Origin: Candidatus Krumholzibacteriia bacterium
Lineage (GTDB): Bacteria > Krumholzibacteriota > Krumholzibacteriia > JAJRXK01
Assembly (NCBI GenBank): GCA_035268685.1
Contig: DATFKK010000111.1
Location: forward strand, 31,228-95,227
DNA: 64,000 bases
Reading direction: 5' to 3'
The notes under the pieces are model-generated. The model was not told the origin of the DNA, did no database searches, and worked only from the letters and a program-made list of their open reading frames with translations. The position numbers were made by a program, and so were the translations under genes. Positions 38,539-46,270 of this stretch are shown here, piece after piece; positions within the stretch are counted from its first letter, which is position 1; each line of letters begins with the position of its first letter.

Positions 38539-40745
38539 GCCGCGTGCCGAACTTCAGCGATCTCCCCCTCCACGTGCCCGGCGACGCGCCCCTCGACCGC
38601 GCGCTGTGGCGCAACCGCGTGGAAGCCGCCCACGGAACGCCCCTCGACGAGCTGACCTGGAACACGCCCGAGCGCATCGAGGTGTCACCGCTCTACACCT
38701 TCGACGACCTCGACGAGCTCGATCACCTCGACACCGTGCCCGGCGTCCCGCCCTTCCTGCGTGGCCCCTACACGACCATGTACGTGCAGCGGCCGTGGAC
38801 CGTTCGTCAGTACGCGGGCTTCAGTACGGCCGAGGAGAGCAACGCCTTCTACCGCCGCAATCTCGCGGCCGGTCAGAAGGGCCTGTCGATCGCCTTCGAT
38901 CTGGCCACCCATCGCGGCTACGACAGCGATCACCCCCGGGTCGAAGGTGACGTCGGCATGGCCGGCGTGGCCATCGATTCGATCCTCGACATGCGGCGCC
39001 TGTTCGAAGGGATCCCGCTCGACGAGATGAGCGTGTCGATGACCATGAACGGCGCCGTGCTGCCGATCATGGCGCTGTACATCGTGGCGGCCGAGGAACA
39101 GGGCGTGAAGCCCGAGCAGCTGGCCGGGACCATCCAGAACGACATCCTGAAGGAGTTCATGGTCCGCAACACCTACATCTACCCGCCGCTTCCGAGCATG
39201 CGGATCATCGCAGACATCTTCCGCTACACGGCCGAGCGCATGCCGCGCTTCAATTCGATCTCGATCAGCGGCTACCACATGCAGGAAGCCGGTGCGACGG
39301 CCGACCTCGAGCTGGCCTACACCCTGGCCGACGGGCTCGAGTACCTCCGCACCGGCGTGGATGCCGGCCTCGGCGTCGATGCCTTCGCCCCACGGCTGAG
39401 CTTCTTCTGGGCCGTCGGCATGAACTTCTTCATGGAAGTCGCCAAGATGCGCGCGGCCCGCATGCTGTGGGCGCGGCTGGTGAAGGACTTCGACCCGAAG
39501 AACCCGAAGTCCATGAGCCTGCGTACGCACAGCCAGACCAGCGGTTGGAGCCTGACCGCCCAGGACGTCTACAACAACGTGGTGCGCACCTGCATCGAGG
39601 CCATGGCCGCCACGCAGGGACACACCCAGTCGCTGCACACCAACAGCTTCGACGAGGCGCTCGCCCTGCCGACCGATTTCTCGGCGCGGATCGCGCGCAA
39701 CACGCAGCTGTTCCTGCAGCAGGAGACCGACACCTGTGCGACCGTCGATCCCTGGGGCGGCAGCACCTACGTCGAGAACCTGACCCGCGATCTCGCGGCC
39801 CGGGCCACCGAGCACCTGGAGGAGGTCGAGGAGGCCGGCGGCATGGCGCGGGCGATCGAGCAGGGGCTGCCCAAGCTGCGGATCGAGGAGGCCGCCGCGC
39901 GCACGCAGGCCCGCATCGACAGCGGGGTGCAGACGGTGGTGGGCATCAACAAGCACCGCCTCGACGCGGAGGACGCCGTCGAGGTCCTGAAGGTCGACAA
40001 CTCGGCCGTGCGCGAGCAGCAGGTCGCCCGTCTGCAGGAGCTGCGCCGCGACCGCGACGACGACGCGGTGCGTTCGAAGCTCGACGCGCTGACGAACTGC
40101 GCCGAGAGTGGAGAGGGAAATCTGCTCGACCTGGCCGTCGACGCGGCGCGCGACAAAGCCACCGTCGGCGAGATCAGCGAGGCCATGGAGAAGGTCTTCG
40201 GCCGCCACCAGGCCGAGATCCGCTCCATCCAGGGGGTGTACAGCGGCGAGATGGACCAGGGAGAGGACCACGCCGACGATCTGGAGCGCGTGCGCGCGGC
40301 CGTGAACGACTTCGCCGAGCACGAAGGGCGTCGTCCGCGGATCCTGATCGCCAAGATGGGCCAGGACGGCCACGACCGCGGCCAGAAGGTGGTGGCGACC
40401 GCCTTCGCCGACTTCGGCTTCGACGTCGACATCGGTCCGCTCTTCCAGACCCCGGAGGAGAGCGCGCGGCAGGCCGTGGAGAACGACGTGCACGTGGTGG
40501 CCGTGAGTTCGCTCGCCGCCGGTCATCTCACCCTGGTGCCGAAGCTGCGCGAGGCCCTGGCCGCTCTCGGCCGCGAGGACATCGTGATCGTGGTGGGTGG
40601 TGTCGTGCCGCCGCAGGACTACCAGGCCCTTCTCGATGCCGGCGCGAGCGCTGTGTTCGGGCCGGGGACCGTGATCGGCGACGCGGCCGTCGAGGTGATC
40701 GAGGAACTGCGGCGTCGTCTGGGCTATCCCTCGGCGGAGAGTTGA
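38535..40745 (+). CDS. mutB: Methylmalonyl-CoA mutase large (alpha) subunit
   Basis: 736 residues; ATG overlaps the small-subunit stop. The substrate barrel shows [49 protein letters not shown] and the active-site [16 protein letters not shown]. The C-terminal cobalamin domain has the lower-ligand motif D611-G-H613-D-R-G616 in [13 protein letters not shown], then [30 protein letters not shown]. It is a complete adenosylcobalamin-dependent catalytic subunit. Length is typical (about 730). It is coupled to mutA and followed by the MeaB GTPase at overlapping or near-overlapping stop/start codons. Confidence 0.97.
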   Translation: MSRVPNFSDLPLHVPGDAPLDRALWRNRVEAAHGTPLDELTWNTPERIEVSPLYTFDDLDELDHLDTVPGVPPFLRGPYTTMYVQRPWTVRQYAGFSTAEESNAFYRRNLAAGQKGLSIAFDLATHRGYDSDHPRVEGDVGMAGVAIDSILDMRRLFEGIPLDEMSVSMTMNGAVLPIMALYIVAAEEQGVKPEQLAGTIQNDILKEFMVRNTYIYPPLPSMRIIADIFRYTAERMPRFNSISISGYHMQEAGATADLELAYTLADGLEYLRTGVDAGLGVDAFAPRLSFFWAVGMNFFMEVAKMRAARMLWARLVKDFDPKNPKSMSLRTHSQTSGWSLTAQDVYNNVVRTCIEAMAATQGHTQSLHTNSFDEALALPTDFSARIARNTQLFLQQETDTCATVDPWGGSTYVENLTRDLAARATEHLEEVEEAGGMARAIEQGLPKLRIEEAAARTQARIDSGVQTVVGINKHRLDAEDAVEVLKVDNSAVREQQVARLQELRRDRDDDAVRSKLDALTNCAESGEGNLLDLAVDAARDKATVGEISEAMEKVFGRHQAEIRSIQGVYSGEMDQGEDHADDLERVRAAVNDFAEHEGRRPRILIAKMGQDGHDRGQKVVATAFADFGFDVDIGPLFQTPEESARQAVENDVHVVAVSSLAAGHLTLVPKLREALAALGREDIVIVVGGVVPPQDYQALLDAGASAVFGPGTVIGDAAVEVIEELRRRLGYPSAES

Positions 40746-40747
40746 GC

Positions 40748-41821
40748 TTGAACGACGAGCCGCCGAAGAAACCGCCGCGCTCGGCGCTGTCGACGGACCC
40801 GGCTGGCGAGCAGGGTCCGCGCAACCGCAGCGGAGGCCCGCGCCGGCGCGAACTCACGTTGCGTGACTACGTCGACGGGATCCGCGCGGGCGACCGCGCC
40901 GTCCTCGGCCGCGCGCTCACGCTGATCGAGAGCAACCGTCCCGAGCACCAGGATCTCGCCCAGCAGATGCTGCGCGAACTGCTCCCCGACACCGGGGCGG
41001 CGATCCGGGTCGGCCTGACCGGGGTGCCCGGTGCCGGCAAGAGCACCTTCATCGAGACCCTCGGCACGCGGCTCACGCGCGAAGGCCACCGGGTGGCCGT
41101 GCTCGCGGTCGACCCGTCGAGCGGGGTGAGCGGCGGCAGCATCCTCGGCGACAAGACCCGGATGTCGAAGCTCGGCACCGATCCGAACGCCTTCGTGCGT
41201 CCGTCGCCGAGCGGCGGCACGCTGGGTGGGGTCGCGCGCAAGACCCGCGAGTCGATGCTCGTGTGCGAGGCCGCCGGCTACGACGTGATCGTGGTCGAGA
41301 CGGTCGGAGTGGGCCAGAGCGAGACCCAGGTCGCCGAGATGACCGACGTCTTCTGTGCGCTCCTGTTGGCCGGGGCAGGTGACGAACTGCAGGGGATCAA
41401 GCGTGGCCTGCTCGAACTCGTCGACGTGATCGCGGTGAACAAGGCCGACGGCCCCGACGAGACCCGGGCGGCGCGGGCGGCGCGTCAGATCGAGGGCGCG
41501 CTGCACATCTTCCGGGGCGGCGACGAGGTGCCCGTGCTGACGTGCTCGGCCCTGCAGGACGTTCGCGTGGCCGAGGTGTGGGCGTCGATCCGGCGGCTCC
41601 ACCACGCGCGCCGCGACAGCGGGGTGATCGACGAACGTCGGAGCGAGCAGGCGGTGCGCTGGATGTGGTCGCTGGTCGACGAGCAGGTCAGCCGGCGTCT
41701 GCGTCACGATCCTGCGACCCGGGATCTGGCCGACGAAATGGAGATCGCCGTTCGCGACGGGCGGCTGCCCGCGGTGGAAGCCGCCGTCCGCGTGATCGGT
41801 CGCCTGCTCGGCGACTCCTGA
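40748..41821 (+). CDS. meaB: Methylmalonyl-CoA mutase-associated GTPase MeaB
   Basis: 357 residues with a TTG start at 40748, eight bases after ggag; another TTG at 40742 overlaps the mutB stop and is also possible. Walker A is GLTGVPGAGKSTFIETLG. Further family signals are VLAVDPSSGVSGGSILGDKTRM, the switch region VVETVGVGQSE and the guanine specificity NKADG (NKxD). An N-terminal proline/arginine-rich tail of about 35 residues is longer than usual. MeaB loads and protects the cobalamin cofactor of the mutase. The gene order mutA-mutB-meaB is conserved in many bacteria. Confidence 0.95.
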   Translation: MNDEPPKKPPRSALSTDPAGEQGPRNRSGGPRRRELTLRDYVDGIRAGDRAVLGRALTLIESNRPEHQDLAQQMLRELLPDTGAAIRVGLTGVPGAGKSTFIETLGTRLTREGHRVAVLAVDPSSGVSGGSILGDKTRMSKLGTDPNAFVRPSPSGGTLGGVARKTRESMLVCEAAGYDVIVVETVGVGQSETQVAEMTDVFCALLLAGAGDELQGIKRGLLELVDVIAVNKADGPDETRAARAARQIEGALHIFRGGDEVPVLTCSALQDVRVAEVWASIRRLHHARRDSGVIDERRSEQAVRWMWSLVDEQVSRRLRHDPATRDLADEMEIAVRDGRLPAVEAAVRVIGRLLGDS

Positions 41822-41833
41822 TCGACAGCTGCG

Positions 41834-42067
41834 TCAGTTCGCGTGCAGCTGGTGATGGATGCACTCGCGATGTTTCCGCGCCAGCTCCAGGCACTCCGTG
41901 TCGTCGAGTTCCACCAGCCAACGGTGGCGGGCGTTCAGCGACAGCTTGCGCAGCTCGCACAGCTCGCAGTCGCCGAGCTCACAGTCGCAGCTCTCGAGCG
42001 GACAGCGATTGAGTGCGCCGTACAGCACGTCGCGGGCGAGCGCGACTTCGTAGGTGTCGACCTTCAT
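41834..42067 (-). CDS. Small Cys-rich protein of unknown function
   Basis: 77 residues. Seven cysteines (positions 22, 27, 29, 34, 37, 59, 69) cluster in the middle as CPLESCDCELGDCELC, and several histidines (48, 66, 71, 72, 75) follow. This pattern suggests metal or Fe-S binding, but no family is recognised. The start is preceded by aagg at a usable distance. It ends 12 bases from the convergent meaB gene. A CRP-like palindrome and a possible promoter lie upstream on its strand. Its composition and cysteine spacing argue it is a real gene rather than a shadow. Confidence 0.65.
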   Translation of the reverse strand: MKVDTYEVALARDVLYGALNRCPLESCDCELGDCELCELRKLSLNARHRWLVELDDTECLELARKHRECIHHQLHAN

Positions 42068-42190
42068 CTCCGTGCCCCTTCTTCGTCTTCGGACAGCGGT
42101 CCGGGCGAGGGCCGCCGAGGCTCATGGCCGTCGAGCACTGTGAGCCTATGCACGATTCGGGGGTCTGCGAATAGAGCGCCGACATCAATC

Positions 42191-42206
42191 TGTGTAAAAG
42201 ATCACA
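42191..42206. promoter_or_regulatory. CRP/FNR-family-like palindrome upstream of the Cys-rich gene
   Basis: TGTGT-aaaaga-TCACA matches the CRP consensus TGTGA-N6-TCACA in nine of ten bases. It lies in an unusually AT-rich island of a 224-base gap. On the minus strand a TTGACA hexamer (42213-42208) precedes it and an ATTGAT lies 18 bases further on, so the palindrome would sit in the promoter spacer and could act as an operator for the Cys-rich gene. No CRP-type regulator is in the window. Confidence 0.4.
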
Positions 42207-42291
42207 TTGTCAAAGTGTTCACGGCTCTCCGCCCTCCTTGCACCGCATCCGGACGTCCGGGACGCGCGGTAGGGGCAGGACCGAAGGGGTC

Positions 42292-42651
42292 TCACCGCTC
42301 GCCGTTGTAGATCACCATGTGGTTGTGGCCCCGGTTCCGCGGCGTGAACACGCGGACGAACCTGCCGTCGAGGGCGTCGCGCACCTGATCCTCCGTCAGC
42401 AGGTACTCGTGGGAGTGCGGGCTCGTCGACGCCGAGGCATCGAGGGGTACCAGGATCCCGTCCCCGCGGTCCTCCTCACAGACGAAGCCCTGCCGGCGAT
42501 GGTCGTGCTCGTCGTCACCCTCGACCGAGATCACCGGGGTGTTCCGGTTCGTGCAGACCGGTGGCTCGAGTTGCTGCGTCTCCTTTTCGCAGGAGGCGAT
42601 CGACAGCAGGCCGGGAAGGAACAGGGCCATCGAGAGTCGATTACGGAGCAC
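42292..42651 (-). CDS. Small lipoprotein of unknown function
   Basis: 119 residues from a GTG at 42651; an internal ATG at 42630 would shorten the signal but keep the lipobox. The lipobox is LLSIASC (C21 counted from the GTG). The mature protein has two further cysteines (PVCTNR, GFVCEED), a His/Asp patch EGDDEHDHRR and a His-containing tail PRNRGHNHMVIYNGER. No family is recognised. The His-rich patches could bind a metal. It shares the divergent gap with the Cys-rich gene, which is on the same strand further along. Confidence 0.6.
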   Translation of the reverse strand: MLRNRLSMALFLPGLLSIASCEKETQQLEPPVCTNRNTPVISVEGDDEHDHRRQGFVCEEDRGDGILVPLDASASTSPHSHEYLLTEDQVRDALDGRFVRVFTPRNRGHNHMVIYNGER

Positions 42652-43178
42652 GGCGGTTCGTCCAGCGTGGGGGGAACGATCGGGAGCCCATGTACGGAGC
42701 GGAATCGCTCGCCCCGGGTCAAGAGCACGCCTCCGCCGTGGGCCGCTGCGGTCGAGAAGTCCGGCGTCGCGTCCGATCAGTGGTCGTGACCGTGATGGCC
42801 GCAGTGCTCACGGGCGGCCACGAGGGCACCGGTGTCCCGGTGTTCGCCGAGCCAGTTCACCCGGCCCGACTCGATGCCTTGGATCGCGCCCACGACTTTC
42901 ACGCCGCAACGCGAGCATCGGAGCAGGAGACCTCGGTGGCGAAGGGGTGCTGGCCACCTTCGGCGGTCTCCTGCCGCCGGTCGGCGCCGAAGCGGGGAGA
43001 GGTCGACTCGCCGGCGGCGAAGCGGGCGTCTCCGGGTTGCGAACATGTGAGGATCAAGTTTCCACCCTGTCTTTTGCGGCCGCGTATCGCACCTTGCCGA
43101 TCGGAGTGCGTTCCGACCGCAGCGCTCCCTGTCGGCCGGCCGCGCACCTCACTCCACAGAAACACCGAGGAGAGCGCC
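42652..43178. other. 527-base gap before glutamate dehydrogenase
   Basis: No confident gene. On the minus strand an open frame ends at 42777 with a striking tail GEHRDTGALVAAREHCGHHGHDH and an upstream LLLRCSRCGVKVVGAIQG, but it has no sensible start. A neighbouring frame further up (42899 to about 43080) has protein-like composition (CSQPGDARFAAGESTSPRFG). Together they may be a frameshifted remnant or an unannotated small zinc-binding protein. The plus strand must hold the promoter and leader of gdhA; its ribosome site (gaggag) lies at 43167-43172. Confidence 0.5.
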
Positions 43179-44477
43179 ATGGAGACCGTGGCTCGCGAGC
43201 GTGCGTACAACCCCTTCGAGGTCGCCCAGTCCCAGTTCGACAACATCGCCGAACAGATCGGACTCGACGACGGAATGCGTCAGCTCTTGCGCAATCCCAT
43301 GCGCGAGTTCCACTTCAACATCCCGGTGCGCCTGGACGACGGATCGACGCGGGTCTTCCGCGGCTTCCGCGTGCAGCACAACGATGCGCGCGGACCGGGC
43401 AAGGGAGGGATCCGCTTCCACCCGCAGGAGACCATCGACACCGTGCGGGCCCTGGCCATGTGGATGACGTGGAAGACCGCGGTGGTCGACATCCCGCTGG
43501 GCGGCAGCAAGGGCGGCGTGATCTGCGATCCGCACGAGCTGAGCATGCGCGAGCAGGAGCAGATCTGCCGCGGCTGGGTGCGCCAGGTCGCGCGCGACAT
43601 CGGCCCGATCTCCGACGTCCCCGCTCCCGACGTGATGACCAACTCGCAGCACATGCTGTGGATGCTCGACGAGTACGAGCACATCGCCGGCCAGCACATG
43701 CCGGGCATGATCACCGGCAAGCCCGTGGGCATGGGCGGTTCGCTCGGGCGAACGCAGGCCACCGGCTACGGCGTGATCTACACGCTCCGCGAGGCCCTGC
43801 GCGAGAAGGACCTCGACCCGCAGAACTGCATCGCCAGCGTGCAGGGCTTCGGCAACGTCGCCCAGTACGCGATCGAACTCTTCGACCAGCTCGGCGGTTC
43901 GGTGACCTGCGTGTCGTCGTGGGATCAGAAGGACCGTCGCTCCTACTGCTTCCGCCGTCCGGGCGGGGTCGATCTCGAGCAGCTGCGCGGGGTGACCGAT
44001 CGCTTCGGCGGGATCGACAAGGAGAAGGCCCAGGACCTGGGCTACGAGCTCCTCCCCGGTGAGCAGTGGATCGAGCAGGAGGTCGACATCCTCATCCCCT
44101 GCGCGCTCGAGAACCAGATCAACGAGGACAACGTGGGTCTGGTGAGCGACCGCGTGAAGATCGTGGCCGAGGGTGCGAACGGACCGACCACGCCGGAGGC
44201 CGACGCGGCCCTGCGCAAGCGCGGCACCTTTGTCATTCCCGACTTCCTGGCCAACGCCGGCGGGGTCAGCTGCAGTTACTTCGAGCAGGTCCAGAGCAAC
44301 ATGAACTACTACTGGGACATGGACGAGGTCCTGGGCAAGCTCGACACGATCATGACCGCGGCCTATCTCGACGTCAGCAACTTCGCCGAGAAGAAGCACC
44401 TCGAGATGCGCGACGCCGCACAGGTCCTGGCCGTGAGCCGGGTGGCGCAGGCCTGCCACGACCGCGGCTGGCTCTGA
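43179..44477 (+). CDS. Glu/Leu/Phe/Val dehydrogenase family, likely glutamate dehydrogenase
   Basis: 432 residues from the ATG at 43179, eight bases after gaggag; upstream open frame rejected as leader. Catalytic-domain motifs include RVQHNDARGPGKGGIRFHP, the catalytic-lysine region MTWKTAVVDIPLGGSKGGV and DVPAPDVMTNSQHMLWMLDEYE. The Rossmann half has VQGFGNVAQYAIELF and GANGPTTPEADAALRKRG, and NAGGVSCSYFEQVQSNMNYYW closes it. This matches hexameric NAD-type glutamate dehydrogenases that interconvert glutamate and 2-oxoglutarate plus ammonia. It is followed, 41 bases on, by two PEP-synthase-like genes, so the enzyme may share regulation with them. Confidence 0.95.
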   Translation: METVARERAYNPFEVAQSQFDNIAEQIGLDDGMRQLLRNPMREFHFNIPVRLDDGSTRVFRGFRVQHNDARGPGKGGIRFHPQETIDTVRALAMWMTWKTAVVDIPLGGSKGGVICDPHELSMREQEQICRGWVRQVARDIGPISDVPAPDVMTNSQHMLWMLDEYEHIAGQHMPGMITGKPVGMGGSLGRTQATGYGVIYTLREALREKDLDPQNCIASVQGFGNVAQYAIELFDQLGGSVTCVSSWDQKDRRSYCFRRPGGVDLEQLRGVTDRFGGIDKEKAQDLGYELLPGEQWIEQEVDILIPCALENQINEDNVGLVSDRVKIVAEGANGPTTPEADAALRKRGTFVIPDFLANAGGVSCSYFEQVQSNMNYYWDMDEVLGKLDTIMTAAYLDVSNFAEKKHLEMRDAAQVLAVSRVAQACHDRGWL

Positions 44478-44518
44478 GTCGCGGTCCACACTCCGGCCCC
44501 GGTTCCCCGGAGGGGGTC

Positions 44519-46270
44519 ATGGGAGGATCCGCGGAACGACCCGTGGACGACTTCCGGCGCCGCTCCGGAGGAGTGGGGCCGGGAATCCACCGCATCGGTG
44601 CGGGCGAGATCGGCGGCAAGGCCGCCGGTCTCGTCTTCCTGCGCGACGAGGTCGTCGGCCGCATCGACACGAGCCGCTTCGACGGTCTGTCGATCGACGT
44701 CCCTCCCATGTCGGTGCTCGGCACGCAGGTGTTCGAGGCCTTCGTCGGGCGCAACGATCTGGACATCGAGCGGCTCTCGGGGCGTTCCGACGCCTGGATC
44801 GCCCACGTCTTCCAGCGCGCGAACCTGCCGCCGACGGTGGTCGGCGATCTGCACGCGCTGATCCGCGGGCAGCGACGCCCGTTGGCCGTGCGCTCGAGCA
44901 GCCGGCTCGAGGACGCCCTGGCGCACCCCTTCGCGGGCGTGTACGGCACCAAGATGCTGCCCAACGACCAGATCGATTCGTCCACGCGATTCCGGCGGCT
45001 GCTCGAGGCGATCAAGTACGTGTACGGCACCACGTGGTCGGCGGCGGCGCGCTCGTACCACGCCTCGCTCGGCCACGAGGTGGGCGACGAGTCCATGGCG
45101 GTGGTGCTTCAGGAGGTGGTGGGACGTCGCCACGGCGATCGCTACTACCCCGACCTCTCCGGCGTGGCGCGGTCCTGGAATCCCTACCCGTTGCCCGGTT
45201 GCGAGCCCGAGGACGGGGTCGTGAGCCTGGCCCTGGGTCTGGGGCGGCAGATCGTCGACGGAGGGCTCAGCTGGACCTACTGCCCGCGCCGGCCGCGCGT
45301 GCAGCCGCCCTGGGCCGACGTCGCCGACCGCGCGCGTAATACGCAGACCACGTTCTGGGCGGTCAACATGGGTCCGCCGCCGGCGCACGATCCCACCCGC
45401 GAGACCGAATACCTGGTCGAGCTCGACCTCGCCCGCGCCGAGGACGACGGACGGATCGACCGCTTCGTGTCGAGCTGGGATCGTGCGAACGACCGCTTGC
45501 GTCCGGGTCGGATCGGACCGCGGGGCACACCGCGGGTCCTGGACTACGCACCGCTGCTGCAGTACGGCGACCTGCCCTTCAACGATCTCGTGACCGCGCT
45601 GATCGAGGCTGCCCGCGACGCGAGCGGGGCCGAGATCGAACTGGAGTTCGCCGCGACCTTCGGGGATGGTCCGCGCGACCCGGCGCACCTGAGCGTGCTG
45701 CAGTTGCGTCCCATGGCGGTGCAGGCCGACACGGTCGAGGTCGACGAGGCCGAGCTGCACGATCCGCGGGCGGTCGTGGCGTCGACCTCGGTCCTCGGCG
45801 ACGGCGACGAGGAACTCCACGACGTGGTGTTCGTGGAACCCGAGGGCTTCGACCGCTCGTACACCCGCGACGTCGCCGCCGAGCTCGCCACGATCAACGA
45901 CGACCTGGTGCGCGAGGGCCGCCCTTACGTGCTGCTGGGCTTCGGTCGGTGGGGAAGTTCCGACCCCTGGTTGGGAATCCCGGTCGTCTGGGGCCAGATC
46001 AGTGGTGTCAGGGTCCTCGTCGAGGCGTCCCTGCAGGAACTCTCGGCCGATCCCAGTCAGGGATCCCACTTCTTGCACAACCTCGTGGGACGCGGTGCGA
46101 TGATGCTGACCGTGCCCCGGAGCCAACAACCGCCGATCGACTGGGAGCGCCTGCGGGCGATGCCCGAGATCCGTCGCACCCGCTGGTGCCGTCACGTCCG
46201 CTCGCCCGCGCCGCTGAGGGTGCGGGTCGACGGTCGCCGGCGCCGAGGAGTCGTCCTGAGTCATGAATGA
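44519..46270 (+). CDS. PEP/pyruvate-binding (PPDK N-terminal) domain protein
   Basis: 583 residues; ATG at 44519 preceded by ggaggggg. The ATP-grasp core of PEP synthase/PPDK is visible: IGGKAAGLVFL near residue 32, PLAVRSSSRLEDAL near 123, and the closing LSVLQLRPMAV near 396. The phospho-histidine swivel domain and the PEP/pyruvate TIM barrel of true PPDKs are absent. Instead there is a C-terminal segment VLLGFGRWGSSDPWLGIPV followed by SQGSHFLHNLV (residues about 470-525), also present in the next protein. It may phosphorylate or adenylylate a target using ATP, but this is inference. The stop overlaps the next start by eight bases. Confidence 0.85.
   Translation: MGGSAERPVDDFRRRSGGVGPGIHRIGAGEIGGKAAGLVFLRDEVVGRIDTSRFDGLSIDVPPMSVLGTQVFEAFVGRNDLDIERLSGRSDAWIAHVFQRANLPPTVVGDLHALIRGQRRPLAVRSSSRLEDALAHPFAGVYGTKMLPNDQIDSSTRFRRLLEAIKYVYGTTWSAAARSYHASLGHEVGDESMAVVLQEVVGRRHGDRYYPDLSGVARSWNPYPLPGCEPEDGVVSLALGLGRQIVDGGLSWTYCPRRPRVQPPWADVADRARNTQTTFWAVNMGPPPAHDPTRETEYLVELDLARAEDDGRIDRFVSSWDRANDRLRPGRIGPRGTPRVLDYAPLLQYGDLPFNDLVTALIEAARDASGAEIELEFAATFGDGPRDPAHLSVLQLRPMAVQADTVEVDEAELHDPRAVVASTSVLGDGDEELHDVVFVEPEGFDRSYTRDVAAELATINDDLVREGRPYVLLGFGRWGSSDPWLGIPVVWGQISGVRVLVEASLQELSADPSQGSHFLHNLVGRGAMMLTVPRSQQPPIDWERLRAMPEIRRTRWCRHVRSPAPLRVRVDGRRRRGVVLSHE

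Noticed and set aside
38685..40526. A long minus-strand open frame opposite mutB
   Set aside because: The plus strand encodes a complete mutase with a B12 motif; the antisense frame has shadow composition and no family match.
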